Below are positions 8,390 to 16,198 of a stretch of DNA of 64,000 nucleotides, in pieces (the first letter of the stretch is position 1; each line of letters begins with the position of its first letter). The DNA comes from Oceanobacillus sp. HTM 045. Lineage in GTDB: Bacteria; Pseudomonadota; Alphaproteobacteria; Rhodobacterales; Rhodobacteraceae. The position numbers were made by a program, and so were the translations under genes. The stretch lies in the NCBI GenBank assembly GCA_009733745.1, contig WNWL01000004.1, forward strand, positions 188,001 to 252,000. Direction: 5' to 3'. The notes below the pieces were generated by a model. The model saw only the letters and a list, made by a program, of their open reading frames with translations, made no database searches and was not told the DNA's origin.

Positions 8390-9772
8390 TCAGGCGGTCG
8401 GTGTCGAGAGCAGCCAGAGGCCGAGGACGGTGTAGCCGACCATCAGTGCGGCGAGCGGGATCTCGGCCAGCGCCGCGCCGCGCGGGCTGGGGTGCAAATC
8501 GAGCGCGGCGCGGTGGGCGACGATCACCGCGAGCACGTGCCCGCCGATGATCGCGCCGGACTGCACCTGCCAGATCGCCTCCACCGAGGCGCGGTCGTAG
8601 AGAAAGGAGGTGGTCACGAAGTACGCCCCGATCCCGAGCAGGTCGGCGCCGGTGCCGAGCGGGTCGGTCGCCGCCTCGGGGACGTATTGGCCATAGGTCA
8701 GCAACTGGGTGAAGTAGTGCGCGAGGTGATAGCCGAGCGCGATCGGCAGGAGCGACAGCGCCAGCCGCCCGAAGCTCTCGGCGAAGCCCGCGCCCGGCGC
8801 GATCCGCGTGCCCGCGGCGACGGCGAGGGCGAAAGCGGCGGAGAGGGCGAGCCAGACCGCGATCAGGCCCAGCGTGTTCGGCCCGACCACGGCCGAGCGG
8901 CCGGGGAACTCCAGCGGGTTGATGCCGATCCAGCCGAGCCAGAGGAAGGTCTCCTGGAAGCCGTCGAAGGTGACGCCGGCCAGCGTGGCGAGGATGAAGA
9001 GCCCCTCGCTGACGCTGAGCCGTGCGCCGGTCGCCGCACCCGCGCCGGGGAGCGAGACGCGCCAGCCGCCTTCCGCCAGCCGCACCGGGGCGAGGCGGGC
9101 GACGAGGCGGAAGAAGAGCGCGAAGCACTCGCCCTGCCGCCGCCATGCCTCCTCGCCGAACAGCACCATGCAGGCGAGCGTCGCCGCCCAGTAGGTCAGC
9201 GCGGCATGGGCGAGGCGGGCGGGGTCGTCCGGCGCGATGTGGACCAGTTCGAACCACGCGAAGCCGCCCATCCAGAGGATCGCGGGCCATGCGCCGAGGC
9301 GCTGGGGCAGGCGCAGGACCGGGCGGAGGCCCGCGGTGCGCAGGAGCGCCATCGGCGCGCTCCACGGGTTGATCAGCCGCCAGAGGTCGCCCAGCACCGC
9401 CGTCGCCAGCGTCAGGCCAACCCACCAGAGCGTCCAGACCGTCAGCGGCAGCGGGTTGGTCAGCGGGTCGCGCGTGCCTTCCAGCCCGGCATAGATCAGC
9501 CCGAGGAAGGCGAGGAAGGCCAGCGCCTGCACCACGATGGCCCCGCGCGGCACCGGGAGGCGCACCAGCACATGGCCCATCGCCCGGCGCAGCACCCGGC
9601 CGGGCAGGAAGGCCAGCGCGAGGAAGGAGACGGCCACGGCGGCGGCCCCGGCCCAGAGGTAGTATTCCGTGGGCAGGAGCAGCACGACGCCGCGCTCGGA
9701 GGCGTGGGCGAAGGCGGTGCCGGGCGCGAGTGCGGCCGGGGCCGCCCAGAGCAATCGCCGCCAGTGCCGCAT
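8390..9772 (-). CDS. polytopic membrane protein of unknown function
   Basis: 460 residues with an N-terminal signal-like helix ('APAALAPGTAFA') and about ten further hydrophobic segments. The start region 'LLLPTEYYLWAGAAAVAVSFLALAFL' and overall layout resemble a family often annotated, on slender grounds, as fenitrothion hydrolase; I would not transfer that activity. Conserved-looking elements are 'NPLPLTVWTLWW', 'LWRLINPWSAP' and 'HYFTQLL'. It is divergent, 87 bp apart, from a gene encoding a PCu(A)C-like protein, so a shared role in metal or cell-envelope biology is possible. Confidence 0.7.
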   Translation of the reverse strand: MRHWRRLLWAAPAALAPGTAFAHASERGVVLLLPTEYYLWAGAAAVAVSFLALAFLPGRVLRRAMGHVLVRLPVPRGAIVVQALAFLAFLGLIYAGLEGTRDPLTNPLPLTVWTLWWVGLTLATAVLGDLWRLINPWSAPMALLRTAGLRPVLRLPQRLGAWPAILWMGGFAWFELVHIAPDDPARLAHAALTYWAATLACMVLFGEEAWRRQGECFALFFRLVARLAPVRLAEGGWRVSLPGAGAATGARLSVSEGLFILATLAGVTFDGFQETFLWLGWIGINPLEFPGRSAVVGPNTLGLIAVWLALSAAFALAVAAGTRIAPGAGFAESFGRLALSLLPIALGYHLAHYFTQLLTYGQYVPEAATDPLGTGADLLGIGAYFVTTSFLYDRASVEAIWQVQSGAIIGGHVLAVIVAHRAALDLHPSPRGAALAEIPLAALMVGYTVLGLWLLSTPTA

Positions 9773-9859
9773 GTCTCGCCCCTCCCTGCCCCCGTTGCGT
9801 CCCGCCCGCGCGGCGCTATCCTTGGCGCTTCAGCCCACCAAGCGGTGACGGGAAACGCA

Positions 9860-10618
9860 ATGCAAAGGATTGTCGCGGCACTGGTGGTGCTCGTCCTGAT
9901 CGCGGCGGGGGCGTGGTTTGTCCTGTCGCGGGACGCCCCCGCGCCCTTCCTGGTGGAGGACGCGGTCGCGGTGCCGATGCACGGCACGGGCTTCGCGGTA
10001 CATCTGAAGCTGACCAATTCCGGCGGGCCGGACGCGATCGTGGCGGTCGCGTCGCCCGAGGCGGAGGCTGCGACGCTGGTCGGCAAGGACGGGTCGGAGG
10101 CGCTGCCGCTGCCGCTCCCCGGTCCGGCAAGCGCGCTCTTCGCGTCGGACGGGGTGCATCTCGCGCTGACCGGCCTGTCCGGCATCGCGGAGGAGGGGGC
10201 GCTGGTGCCGGTGCAGCTTCGCTTTGCCTCCGGCGGCGAGATCGCCTTCAAGGCGCGGATCGACGGCACGCCGGAGATGGTGCACGGCATGGCCGGCCTG
10301 GAGGCGGAGGCGCCACTGCCGGCGCTGGACCTGACGGTGACGCCGGAGGAGGGCGGGGGCTACCTCGTCCACGCCCGGATCGCCAACCTGCGGCTGGCGC
10401 GCGACCTTGCGGACGGGCCGCACGAGGCGGGCACCGGGCACGGGCATGTCTATCTCAACGGGCTCAAGCTCGGGCGGCTCTACGAGCCGGAGTTCCGCGT
10501 TGCGCCGTTGCCGCCGGGGCGGCACGAGATAAGTGTGGCACTCAACACAAACGATCACCGCGTCTATCTGGTAGGCGGGGTGCCGCTCGCGGCCACGGTG
10601 GTCGTGGAAGTGGAATAG
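9860..10618 (+). CDS. periplasmic PCu(A)C-like protein with an extra His-containing domain
   Basis: 252 residues: an N-terminal membrane anchor or signal (about 4-24), a cupredoxin-like PCu(A)C (DUF461-type) domain at about 30-145, and a second domain at about 150-252. The usual Met/His copper ligands of PCu(A)C are largely missing: the position normally 'HLM' is 'HLAL' and the first His/Met cluster is absent. The second domain has a His-rich segment ('GTGHGHVYLNGLKLG') and 'NTNDHRVYLVGG', which could bind metal instead. Divergent from the membrane protein at 8390. A 14-bp tandem duplication overlaps its stop codon. Confidence 0.7.
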   Translation: MQRIVAALVVLVLIAAGAWFVLSRDAPAPFLVEDAVAVPMHGTGFAVHLKLTNSGGPDAIVAVASPEAEAATLVGKDGSEALPLPLPGPASALFASDGVHLALTGLSGIAEEGALVPVQLRFASGGEIAFKARIDGTPEMVHGMAGLEAEAPLPALDLTVTPEEGGGYLVHARIANLRLARDLADGPHEAGTGHGHVYLNGLKLGRLYEPEFRVAPLPPGRHEISVALNTNDHRVYLVGGVPLAATVVVEVE

Positions 10619-10687
10619 AGGACGTGGAATAGAGGACGTGGACTCGTACGGCCCGGCACGAACTCCGGCACGAACTTCGGCACGGAC
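10610..10687 (+). repeat. two adjacent short tandem duplications
   Basis: A 14-bp unit GTGGAATAGAGGAC is repeated exactly (10610-10623, 10624-10637), spanning the stop codon of the PCu(A)C-like gene. A 12-bp unit CGGCACGAACTC follows (10654-10665) with a one-base variant (10666-10677) and a partial third copy. They look like replication-slippage duplications. Confidence 0.8.
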
Positions 10688-10705
10688 CCCAACAAGGAGT
10701 TGGCG

Positions 10706-11302
10706 ATGACATTCCGAACCCTGCTCGCGACCGCCCTTCTCGCGCTCGGCGCAGGTGCCGCCGAGGCGGGCAGCCTCTCGCCCGGCGATACCATCCAGTA
10801 CGCGGTGACGCGCCCCGACGGGTCGGTCGGGCACCCGGTCGTGACCTTCCTCTCGGCCGCGGAGCAGCGCGACTCGAACGGGTTGCTGGTAACGCGCAAC
10901 GCGGCCGGCCAGCGCGTGCTGAACAAGCAGTGGCGCTACCGCCCGCATGACGGCGAGTTCCCCGACAGCGGGCGGATCACGCTGGGCGACACCTGGAGCT
11001 TCGACATCGAGACCTGGCAGGACGGCGCGGGCGCGCTGCGTCATGTCCGGTCCTGCCAGGTGACCGACCAGGGCGCGTTCGAGGTGGCGGGGATGACCTT
11101 TCCCGGCGCGCTGAAGGTGGACTGCGAGTGGACCGTGCCGGGCGACGCCGCGCCGTTCCGCGCCGCCTCCACCTGGTACTGGCGCGACGACCGGGGGTTC
11201 TACCTGCTGATCGACTCGATCCAGCAGGACGGCGCGAGCGGCACGGTGCAGGTGGCGCTGGAGAAGATCACCTCGTCCACCTTCGGCACGCCGGGATACT
11301 GA
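10706..11302 (+). CDS. secreted protein of unknown function
   Basis: 198 residues from the ATG at 10706, which is preceded by an ideal ribosome site AAGGAG (10694-10699). An in-frame TTG at 10700 is less likely. Signal peptide at residues 1-20 ('LLATALLALGAGAAEA'). The mature protein is beta-rich with two cysteines ('RSCQV' and 'VDCEW') and aromatic residues in the C-terminal part ('STWYWRDDRGFYLLIDS'). Family not recognised. It ends convergently with the next secreted-protein gene, their stop codons separated by only 17 nt. Confidence 0.75.
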   Translation: MTFRTLLATALLALGAGAAEAGSLSPGDTIQYAVTRPDGSVGHPVVTFLSAAEQRDSNGLLVTRNAAGQRVLNKQWRYRPHDGEFPDSGRITLGDTWSFDIETWQDGAGALRHVRSCQVTDQGAFEVAGMTFPGALKVDCEWTVPGDAAPFRAASTWYWRDDRGFYLLIDSIQQDGASGTVQVALEKITSSTFGTPGY

Positions 11303-11323
11303 GGCGGGGCTCCTGAGCCTCAG
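11299..11323. terminator. hairpin spanning both stop codons of convergent genes
   Basis: Perfect 7-bp inverted repeat CTGAGGC (11299-11305)/GCCTCAG (11317-11323) with an 11-nt loop. It contains the stop codon regions of both convergent genes (11302 and 11320). It could act as a compact bidirectional terminator, although no T-run follows on either side. Confidence 0.35.
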
Positions 11324-11757
11324 CCGCAGTCGGGTTTCCAAGCCATCTTCGGCGTCGCCTCCTGCAGGAGGACGATCCCGGCGCCGTGCCCGGCGACCTC
11401 GCCGCGGCCGTCGAGGTGGAACTCGATCACCGGCGCCGCGCGCAGCGCTTCCGGCGAGGTGGCCAGCACCGGGCCGGGCACGCCGGAATGGATGCAGGGG
11501 ATGCGGGTGATCGAGACCGTCAGCCCGGTCTCGAGCCCGCCGCGGAAAACGCCCACCACCTCGCCGCGGACCGAGCAGTAGACATGGTCGGCCGGCTGGG
11601 CCTCCACCGGGACCGGGCCGGTCTCGACGCCCTGCACGCGGACCTGGATCACGTCGCGGGCCGCGGTCACGGCGGCGTCGTAGGCGCAGGGCGACAGCGC
11701 CGCCTGCGCCGGCAGGGCGGCGAGCGCCGCGGCGGCGATGATCGGGGACAGGCGCAT
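11320..11757 (-). CDS. small secreted protein of unknown function
   Basis: 145 residues with a signal peptide (MRLSPIIAAAALAALPAQA). The mature protein contains four cysteines (in 'SPCAYD', 'VYCSV', 'IPCIH' and the C-terminal 'PDCG'), consistent with two disulfides in the periplasm. The 'GEVVGVFRGGLETGLTVSI' segment suggests a small beta-barrel. No family recognised. Confidence 0.72.
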   Translation of the reverse strand: MRLSPIIAAAALAALPAQAALSPCAYDAAVTAARDVIQVRVQGVETGPVPVEAQPADHVYCSVRGEVVGVFRGGLETGLTVSITRIPCIHSGVPGPVLATSPEALRAAPVIEFHLDGRGEVAGHGAGIVLLQEATPKMAWKPDCG

Positions 11758-11812
11758 CTGGGTTCCTCCCGGAGTGGCGCGGGCGTGATTCCCGCACTTG
11801 GTCCGCGGCAGC

Positions 11813-12118
11813 CTACTCCTCCGGCTCGATGGTGAACATCAGCGGAAATCCCGCCCGACGCCCGGCCTCGGTACCGAGCGCGGCCTTGGTCTCGGCGATC
11901 TCGCGGGTGAACACGGCGACCACGCAGCAGCCCTGCCGGTGCGCGGCCATCATCACCGCGTAGGCCTGCTCCTGCGTCATGCGGAAGACGCCCATCAGCA
12001 CCGCGACGACGAATTCGCGCGGGGTGAAGTCGTCGTTCATCAGCAGGACCTTGTAGAGCCGCGGGCGCTTGACCTGCGGCTTCGTCCGCGTCTTCGGGGT
12101 CGTGACGGTGTTGCTCAC
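11813..12118 (-). CDS. clpS: ATP-dependent Clp protease adaptor ClpS
   Basis: 101 residues, standard for ClpS. The N-end-rule binding core is visible: 'YKVLLMNDDFTPREFVVAVL' followed by 'QAYAVMMAAHRQGCCVVAVFTREIAE'. The Asp-Asp pair and the pocket His (in 'AAHRQG') are present. The start is a GTG at 12118 with a GGAGG site 7 nt upstream. ClpS delivers proteins with destabilising N-terminal residues to ClpAP. No clpA gene is adjacent in this window, so the partner is encoded elsewhere. Confidence 0.95.
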   Translation of the reverse strand: MSNTVTTPKTRTKPQVKRPRLYKVLLMNDDFTPREFVVAVLMGVFRMTQEQAYAVMMAAHRQGCCVVAVFTREIAETKAALGTEAGRRAGFPLMFTIEPEE

Positions 12119-12296
12119 GGGGCAGCCTCCGGGATGCGCCGTATCCGATCTCGAACCGATCCTGTGCCCGGCCCAATTGCCGGGCGGCGCGCGTGAGACC
12201 TTTCCACGTGGGAATCGTCACTGCGCGCCCGGGCGTCAGGGTCTCATAAACGAGACCATATTCTAGCGATTCGTATTTGATCGAGGAACTCGCGCC

Positions 12297-12632
12297 ATGC
12301 GCTCCCGCCATATCGCCGCCGCGGTGCTTGCCGCCACGCTCTCGGCCCCCGCCGCGGCCGGGGCCGCGTCGCTGAGCATGAACCCGGTCGACCTGCCCCC
12401 CGGCGCGGACCTGGAGTGGTGCAAGGCGATGGGCCGCGCGGCGATCGCGAAGGCGGAACTGCGCGCGCTGCCCGAGGCGGAGATCAGCGTGTTCGGCACC
12501 GGGCCGAACGGCATCCTCGCCAGTTTCATGTGCCTGCCCGACCGCGGCGTCGCCGTGGTCGCGATCGCGGGCGACACCAGTTCCGAGACCGGCCCGTTGC
12601 TCCGCCGGATTCTCGGGTATCTCGGCCATTGA
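12297..12632 (+). CDS. small secreted protein of unknown function
   Basis: 111 residues with a signal peptide (about 1-24, 'IAAAVLAATLSAPAAAGA'). The mature part has two cysteines ('LEWCKAM' and 'SFMCLPD') that could pair. No family recognised. It is divergent from clpS and followed by a good intrinsic terminator at 12718-12755. Confidence 0.7.
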   Translation: MRSRHIAAAVLAATLSAPAAAGAASLSMNPVDLPPGADLEWCKAMGRAAIAKAELRALPEAEISVFGTGPNGILASFMCLPDRGVAVVAIAGDTSSETGPLLRRILGYLGH

Positions 12633-12717
12633 CCCCGGCCCAGGGCCGCTCCCCCAGCCGGCCCGACCGGGGCCTGTCCCCCCGGCCGAGATGAAGGCGC
12701 CTCTCCCAGCGGCGCCG

Positions 12718-12755
12718 GGGCCTGCGCGGCAACGCGCGGGCCCTTTCCTTTTCCG
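12718..12755 (+). terminator. intrinsic terminator
   Basis: An 11-bp GC-rich stem (12718-12728 with 12733-12743, one G-T wobble) closed by a GCAA tetraloop and followed by TTTCCTTTTCC. It terminates the transcript of the small secreted protein ending at 12632 and may also serve the convergent gene at 12786. Confidence 0.7.
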
Positions 12756-12785
12756 GCAGCCGTGTCGGGAGGCGGGGCGCGCGGG

Positions 12786-13787
12786 TCACCCTTTCCAGTC
12801 GTGGTCCCAGGTGATGCGCCGCTTGAGGTGGTAGTAGGGGATGCTGTCGTGGTACTTCACCAGCTCGGTGAACGGGTTCATCGGCACGCCGTGCACCGGG
12901 TGGTCGAAGTCCTGGTCAAGTTCCGCCTGGCCGAGCCGCGAGATGCCGCGCAGTTCCGTCGCCCAGACCCAGCCGGGGAAGTAGAGCTGGTCGTAGCCGT
13001 CGGCGGTGTTCTCCAGCTGCCTGCGGACGAAATCGACGGAGACCGAGGCGGCGGCGACCGACTCGGCCAGCGACGAGATCATCTCGTTGTTGAAGGCGTT
13101 CACCTCCGTGCTGCGCCAGTGGGTGTAGGCATGGGTCGCCTCGTTCGCCAGCACCCCGGCGGTGAAGGGCCGGCCGAGCTTCGGCACCTTGCCGAGATAG
13201 ATCGTCTTGTCGTCGAAGGAGTAGGCCGCGGAATCCATCAGCTCCGGGTCGACCACCAGCGGCACCTCGCCGGTGTTGATCATCTCCGCCACCTTCTCGA
13301 GGCCGAACTGGTCGAGCCGCGAGTTGCGGTAGGCGAGCGTCGGGATGCGCTTCGCCAGCCGGGTCAGGATCGTCGCGGTGGCGTCCTTCACGGCGTGGAC
13401 GAACTTGCCCGCGCCCGAACCCTTCTGGAACTTCGGGTCGGGGTGCCAGCCCGGATGCGGGATGTAGATCTTGCCGGGCTTCTTCTCGTTGGTGATCGAG
13501 CTGTCGAAGGCGAAATTGGCGTTGTCCTGCGATTTCCAGCAGCCGACCGCGTTGTGCAGGTACCAGTTGACCACCTGCGGATCCTCGGTGCCGAAGTTGA
13601 AGATGATGATGTCCCACGGGTTCTCGCGCCCGAACCGGCGGCCGAGGCTCCAGAAGTTGCCGTCCTCGACCTCGACCTCCTTCATGTAGCCCTTGGGCGG
13701 CCAGTGCTCGACCAACTCCGTGGTGGTCGGGGCGCGCCAGAGCGGCTTGAAATTCGGCTTGAGCAGGGCTCCGGGCAGACCGGTCAT
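12786..13787 (-). CDS. uncharacterised protein with a degenerate zincin-like motif
   Basis: 333 residues from the ATG at 13787, which has the ribosome site GGAGGAAA. No signal peptide. Around residue 205 lies 'LANEATHAYTHWR', which looks like a zinc-peptidase HExxH helix in which the first His is Asn, with a further His four residues later. 'HPGWHPDP' and several other His/Asp clusters are present. It might be a catalytically altered metallopeptidase or a structural relative; I do not recognise a named family. Codon usage matches the neighbours, so it is a resident gene. Confidence 0.7.
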   Translation of the reverse strand: MTGLPGALLKPNFKPLWRAPTTTELVEHWPPKGYMKEVEVEDGNFWSLGRRFGRENPWDIIIFNFGTEDPQVVNWYLHNAVGCWKSQDNANFAFDSSITNEKKPGKIYIPHPGWHPDPKFQKGSGAGKFVHAVKDATATILTRLAKRIPTLAYRNSRLDQFGLEKVAEMINTGEVPLVVDPELMDSAAYSFDDKTIYLGKVPKLGRPFTAGVLANEATHAYTHWRSTEVNAFNNEMISSLAESVAAASVSVDFVRRQLENTADGYDQLYFPGWVWATELRGISRLGQAELDQDFDHPVHGVPMNPFTELVKYHDSIPYYHLKRRITWDHDWKG

Positions 13788-13916
13788 GGCTGTTTCCTCC
13801 GGGATCGGAACGTGATGGGCCGGGGCACGCGACGGGAACACCTGGGACGGGACGCGATGACTGAAGGGCTCCGCCTTCGCCCGTGGGTCGCTTGGGCGTT
13901 GCGCGCGGTTCATTGC

Positions 13917-13930
13917 CTGACTAAAGTCAG
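13917..13930. promoter_or_regulatory. probable MarR-type operator
   Basis: Perfect palindrome CTGACT-AA-AGTCAG ending 3 nt before the ATG of the MarR-GNAT gene at 13934. Its size and position fit autoregulation by the encoded MarR domain. Because it directly abuts the start codon there is no room for a ribosome site, so the mRNA may be leaderless or start very close to the ATG. Confidence 0.6.
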
Positions 13931-13933
13931 CTA

Positions 13934-14827
13934 ATGGAAATGGACGGCATATCGCGCGTCAGGCGCTTCAACCGGGCGGTTTCGACCGAGATCGGCGCGC
14001 TCGACAGCTCGTTTCTCGGGCGCGGGCGGCCGCTGGGCGAGGCGCGGGTGCTCTGCCGGATCGGTGCGAAGGGCGCGACGGTGGCCGCGATCCGCGACGA
14101 TCTCGCGCTGGATTCGGGGCTGCTCAGCCGGCTGCTGCGCAGCCTGGAGGGGCAGGGGCTGGTCGAGGTCGCGCCGGACCCGGCCGACCGCCGCCGCCGC
14201 ATCGCCCGCGCGACGAAGCGGGGCCTGCGCGAGGTGGCGGCCTATGACCGGCTCTCCGACACCCGCGCGGCGGCGCTGCTGGAGCGGCATTCGGGCCGCA
14301 CCTGGGCGGCGCTGCTGGAGGCGATGGACCGGATCGCCTGCGCGGTGGGCGCAGAGCGGATCGTCATCGACACCGCCGACCCGCACGACCCCGACGCGCG
14401 GCAGTGCCTAGAGGGCTATTACGGCGATCTCGCGCGGCTGTTCGACACCGGGTTCGACCCGGCGGTGAGCCTCGATCCGGAGCCGGAGGCGCTGCGCCCG
14501 CCGGTCGGCGATTTCCTCGTCGCGCGCTGTGACGGGATGCCGGTGGGATGCTGCGCGCTGAAGGGCGCGGGCAGCGCGGTGGGCGAGGTCAAGCGGCTCT
14601 GGGTCGCGCCGGCGGCTCGCGGCCTCGGCCTCGCCGAGCGGCTGATGGCGGCGGCGGAGGCGCGGGCGCTTGGGCTGGGCATGACCACGCTGCGGCTCGA
14701 CACCAACCGGGCGCTGACCGCCGCGATCGGGCTCTACCGCCGCACCGGCTGGCGCGAGGTGCCGGCCTTCAACGCCGAGCCATACGCGCATCACTGGTTC
14801 GAGAAGCGGATCGCGCCGGGCGGGTAG
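13934..14827 (+). CDS. MarR-family regulator fused to a GNAT acetyltransferase
   Basis: 297 residues. The N-terminal half (about 1-140) is a MarR winged helix with the recognition region 'LALDSGLLSRLLRSLEGQGLVEV' and wing 'PDPADRRRRIARAT'. The C-terminal half (about 150-295) is a GNAT domain with the acetyl-CoA loop 'VAPAARGLGLAERLM' and a final 'IGLYRRTGWREV' motif. This two-domain architecture is known in bacteria; the acetylated substrate is generally unknown. A perfect palindrome sits immediately upstream and is the likely operator. Alone in its transcript apart from the small gene at 14909. Confidence 0.9.
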   Translation: MEMDGISRVRRFNRAVSTEIGALDSSFLGRGRPLGEARVLCRIGAKGATVAAIRDDLALDSGLLSRLLRSLEGQGLVEVAPDPADRRRRIARATKRGLREVAAYDRLSDTRAAALLERHSGRTWAALLEAMDRIACAVGAERIVIDTADPHDPDARQCLEGYYGDLARLFDTGFDPAVSLDPEPEALRPPVGDFLVARCDGMPVGCCALKGAGSAVGEVKRLWVAPAARGLGLAERLMAAAEARALGLGMTTLRLDTNRALTAAIGLYRRTGWREVPAFNAEPYAHHWFEKRIAPGG

Positions 14828-14867
14828 CGCCCCTTGCGTGCGGCAGCCGGTTCCCGCAGGCTTGCGG

Positions 14868-14895
14868 CAAGGGACCGGGGCCAAGGGACCGGGGC
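14868..14895 (+). repeat. 14-bp perfect tandem duplication
   Basis: CAAGGGACCGGGGC is repeated exactly (14868-14881, 14882-14895) between the MarR-GNAT gene and the small gene at 14909; the second copy places extra purines just before the latter's ribosome site. Confidence 0.75.
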
Positions 14896-14908
14896 AGGGA
14901 GGACCGCC

Positions 14909-15109
14909 ATGCGCAAGCCCGAGGATTTCCAGAAGTTCTACTACGCCAAGGTCGGGCTCGGCGAGGCCTGCGGCTGCGCCGAGAAGGTGATCGACGTCTA
15001 CGAGTTCAACCGGACAGAGGGGGCGCGGCCCGCGCCCGCCGGGCGCGGCATCGGCCGGCCCTCGTGGCTGGCCCGGCTGCTGCGGCGTCTGCGCCGTTCG
15101 CCGGGGTAG
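14909..15109 (+). CDS. small Cys-containing protein of unknown function
   Basis: 66 residues from the ATG at 14909, preceded by a GGGAGGA ribosome site. The N-terminal half is acidic/aromatic ('PEDFQKFYYAKVG') with a Cys-x-Cys pair ('EACGCAEK'); the C-terminus is strongly basic (RPSWLARLLRRLRRSPG), which suggests nucleic-acid or membrane-surface binding. Family not recognised. It is a plausible second gene of the MarR-GNAT transcript. Confidence 0.55.
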   Translation: MRKPEDFQKFYYAKVGLGEACGCAEKVIDVYEFNRTEGARPAPAGRGIGRPSWLARLLRRLRRSPG

Positions 15110-15142
15110 GCGGACAAACGCCGGCGCGCGGCGTTGCGCGCG

Positions 15143-16129
15143 TCAGCCGTCGGCGTTGATGCGGCGGATCAGTTCGCCCAGCACCGCCTCGGCGCGGTCG
15201 TTCTCCACCTGGCAGGTGCCCGCCGCCTGGTGACCGCCGCCGCCGTATTCGAGCATCAGCCGGCCCACGTCGGTGTCGCTGCTGCGGTTCAGGATCGACT
15301 TGCCCGTCGCGAACACGGTGTTCTGCTGGCCCTTGCCCCACATCACGTTGATCGAGATGTTGGTCTCCGGGAAGAGCGCGTAGATCATGAACCGGTTGCC
15401 GGCGTAGATCGTCTCCTCGGCGCGATTGTCGAGCACGACGAGGTTGCCGTGCACGGTCGAGCAGCGCTTCACCTGCTCGGTGAACATCGGCTCGTGCTCC
15501 TTGTAGAGATCGACCCGCTCCTTCACGTCCGGCACCTGCAGGATTTCGTCGATCCCGTCCATCGAGCGGCAGTACTCGATCAGGTTCATCAGGAGCTGGA
15601 AGTTGTTGATCCTGAACTCCCGGAACCGCCCGAGGCCGGTGCGGCTGTCCATCAGGAAGCTCAGGAGCTCCCAGCCCTGCGCGTCGAGGATGTCCTCGCG
15701 GGTGAACTGCGCCGCGTCGGCCTTGTCGACCGCCTCCATCATCGGCGCGAAGCGGGCGGGGAAGGCGGCGGCGCCGCCGAAATGGTCGTAGACCACACGC
15801 GCCGCCGATAGGGCGGCGGGATCGAGCACGAGATTGGCCGGCTGGCGCTCCAGCCGCTCGGTCTCCGACGCGTGGTGGTCGAACGACATGCAGGCGCCGG
15901 GCACGTAGGGCAGGTTGGCGGTGATGTCGTCCGGGCCGATCGGGACCTGCCCGTCCTGCATGTCCTTCGGGTGGGCGAAGTCCACCCGGTCGACCACGCC
16001 GAGTTCCTTCAGGAGCGCGGCGCACACGATGCCGTCCATGTCCGCACGGGTGACGAGGCGGTAGGTCCTGTCCTCGTCGGGCATCATCTTCGCGGCCTGG
16101 ATCTTCGCCGTCTGGGCCATCTCGCTCAC
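15143..16129 (-). CDS. DHH/DHHA1-family phosphoesterase
   Basis: 328 residues. The N-terminal DHH domain shows the metal motifs 'TRADMDGIVCAALL' (motif I) and 'SFDHHASE' (motif III, the name-giving DHH). The C-terminal DHHA1 domain carries 'GRLMLEYGGGGHQAAGTC', the GGGH substrate-binding motif. Family members hydrolyse short oligonucleotides, cyclic dinucleotides or polyphosphate; the exact substrate cannot be assigned here. An exopolyphosphatase-like annotation is common for this subgroup. Cytosolic, Mn-dependent by family knowledge. Confidence 0.88.
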   Translation of the reverse strand: MSEMAQTAKIQAAKMMPDEDRTYRLVTRADMDGIVCAALLKELGVVDRVDFAHPKDMQDGQVPIGPDDITANLPYVPGACMSFDHHASETERLERQPANLVLDPAALSAARVVYDHFGGAAAFPARFAPMMEAVDKADAAQFTREDILDAQGWELLSFLMDSRTGLGRFREFRINNFQLLMNLIEYCRSMDGIDEILQVPDVKERVDLYKEHEPMFTEQVKRCSTVHGNLVVLDNRAEETIYAGNRFMIYALFPETNISINVMWGKGQQNTVFATGKSILNRSSDTDVGRLMLEYGGGGHQAAGTCQVENDRAEAVLGELIRRINADG

Positions 16130-16198
16130 TCCCTCCGGTGCGTCGTGCGGAACCGGGGAAATGGCTAGGCGCGAAGTCCTAAGAATCCGTGTGAGGGC

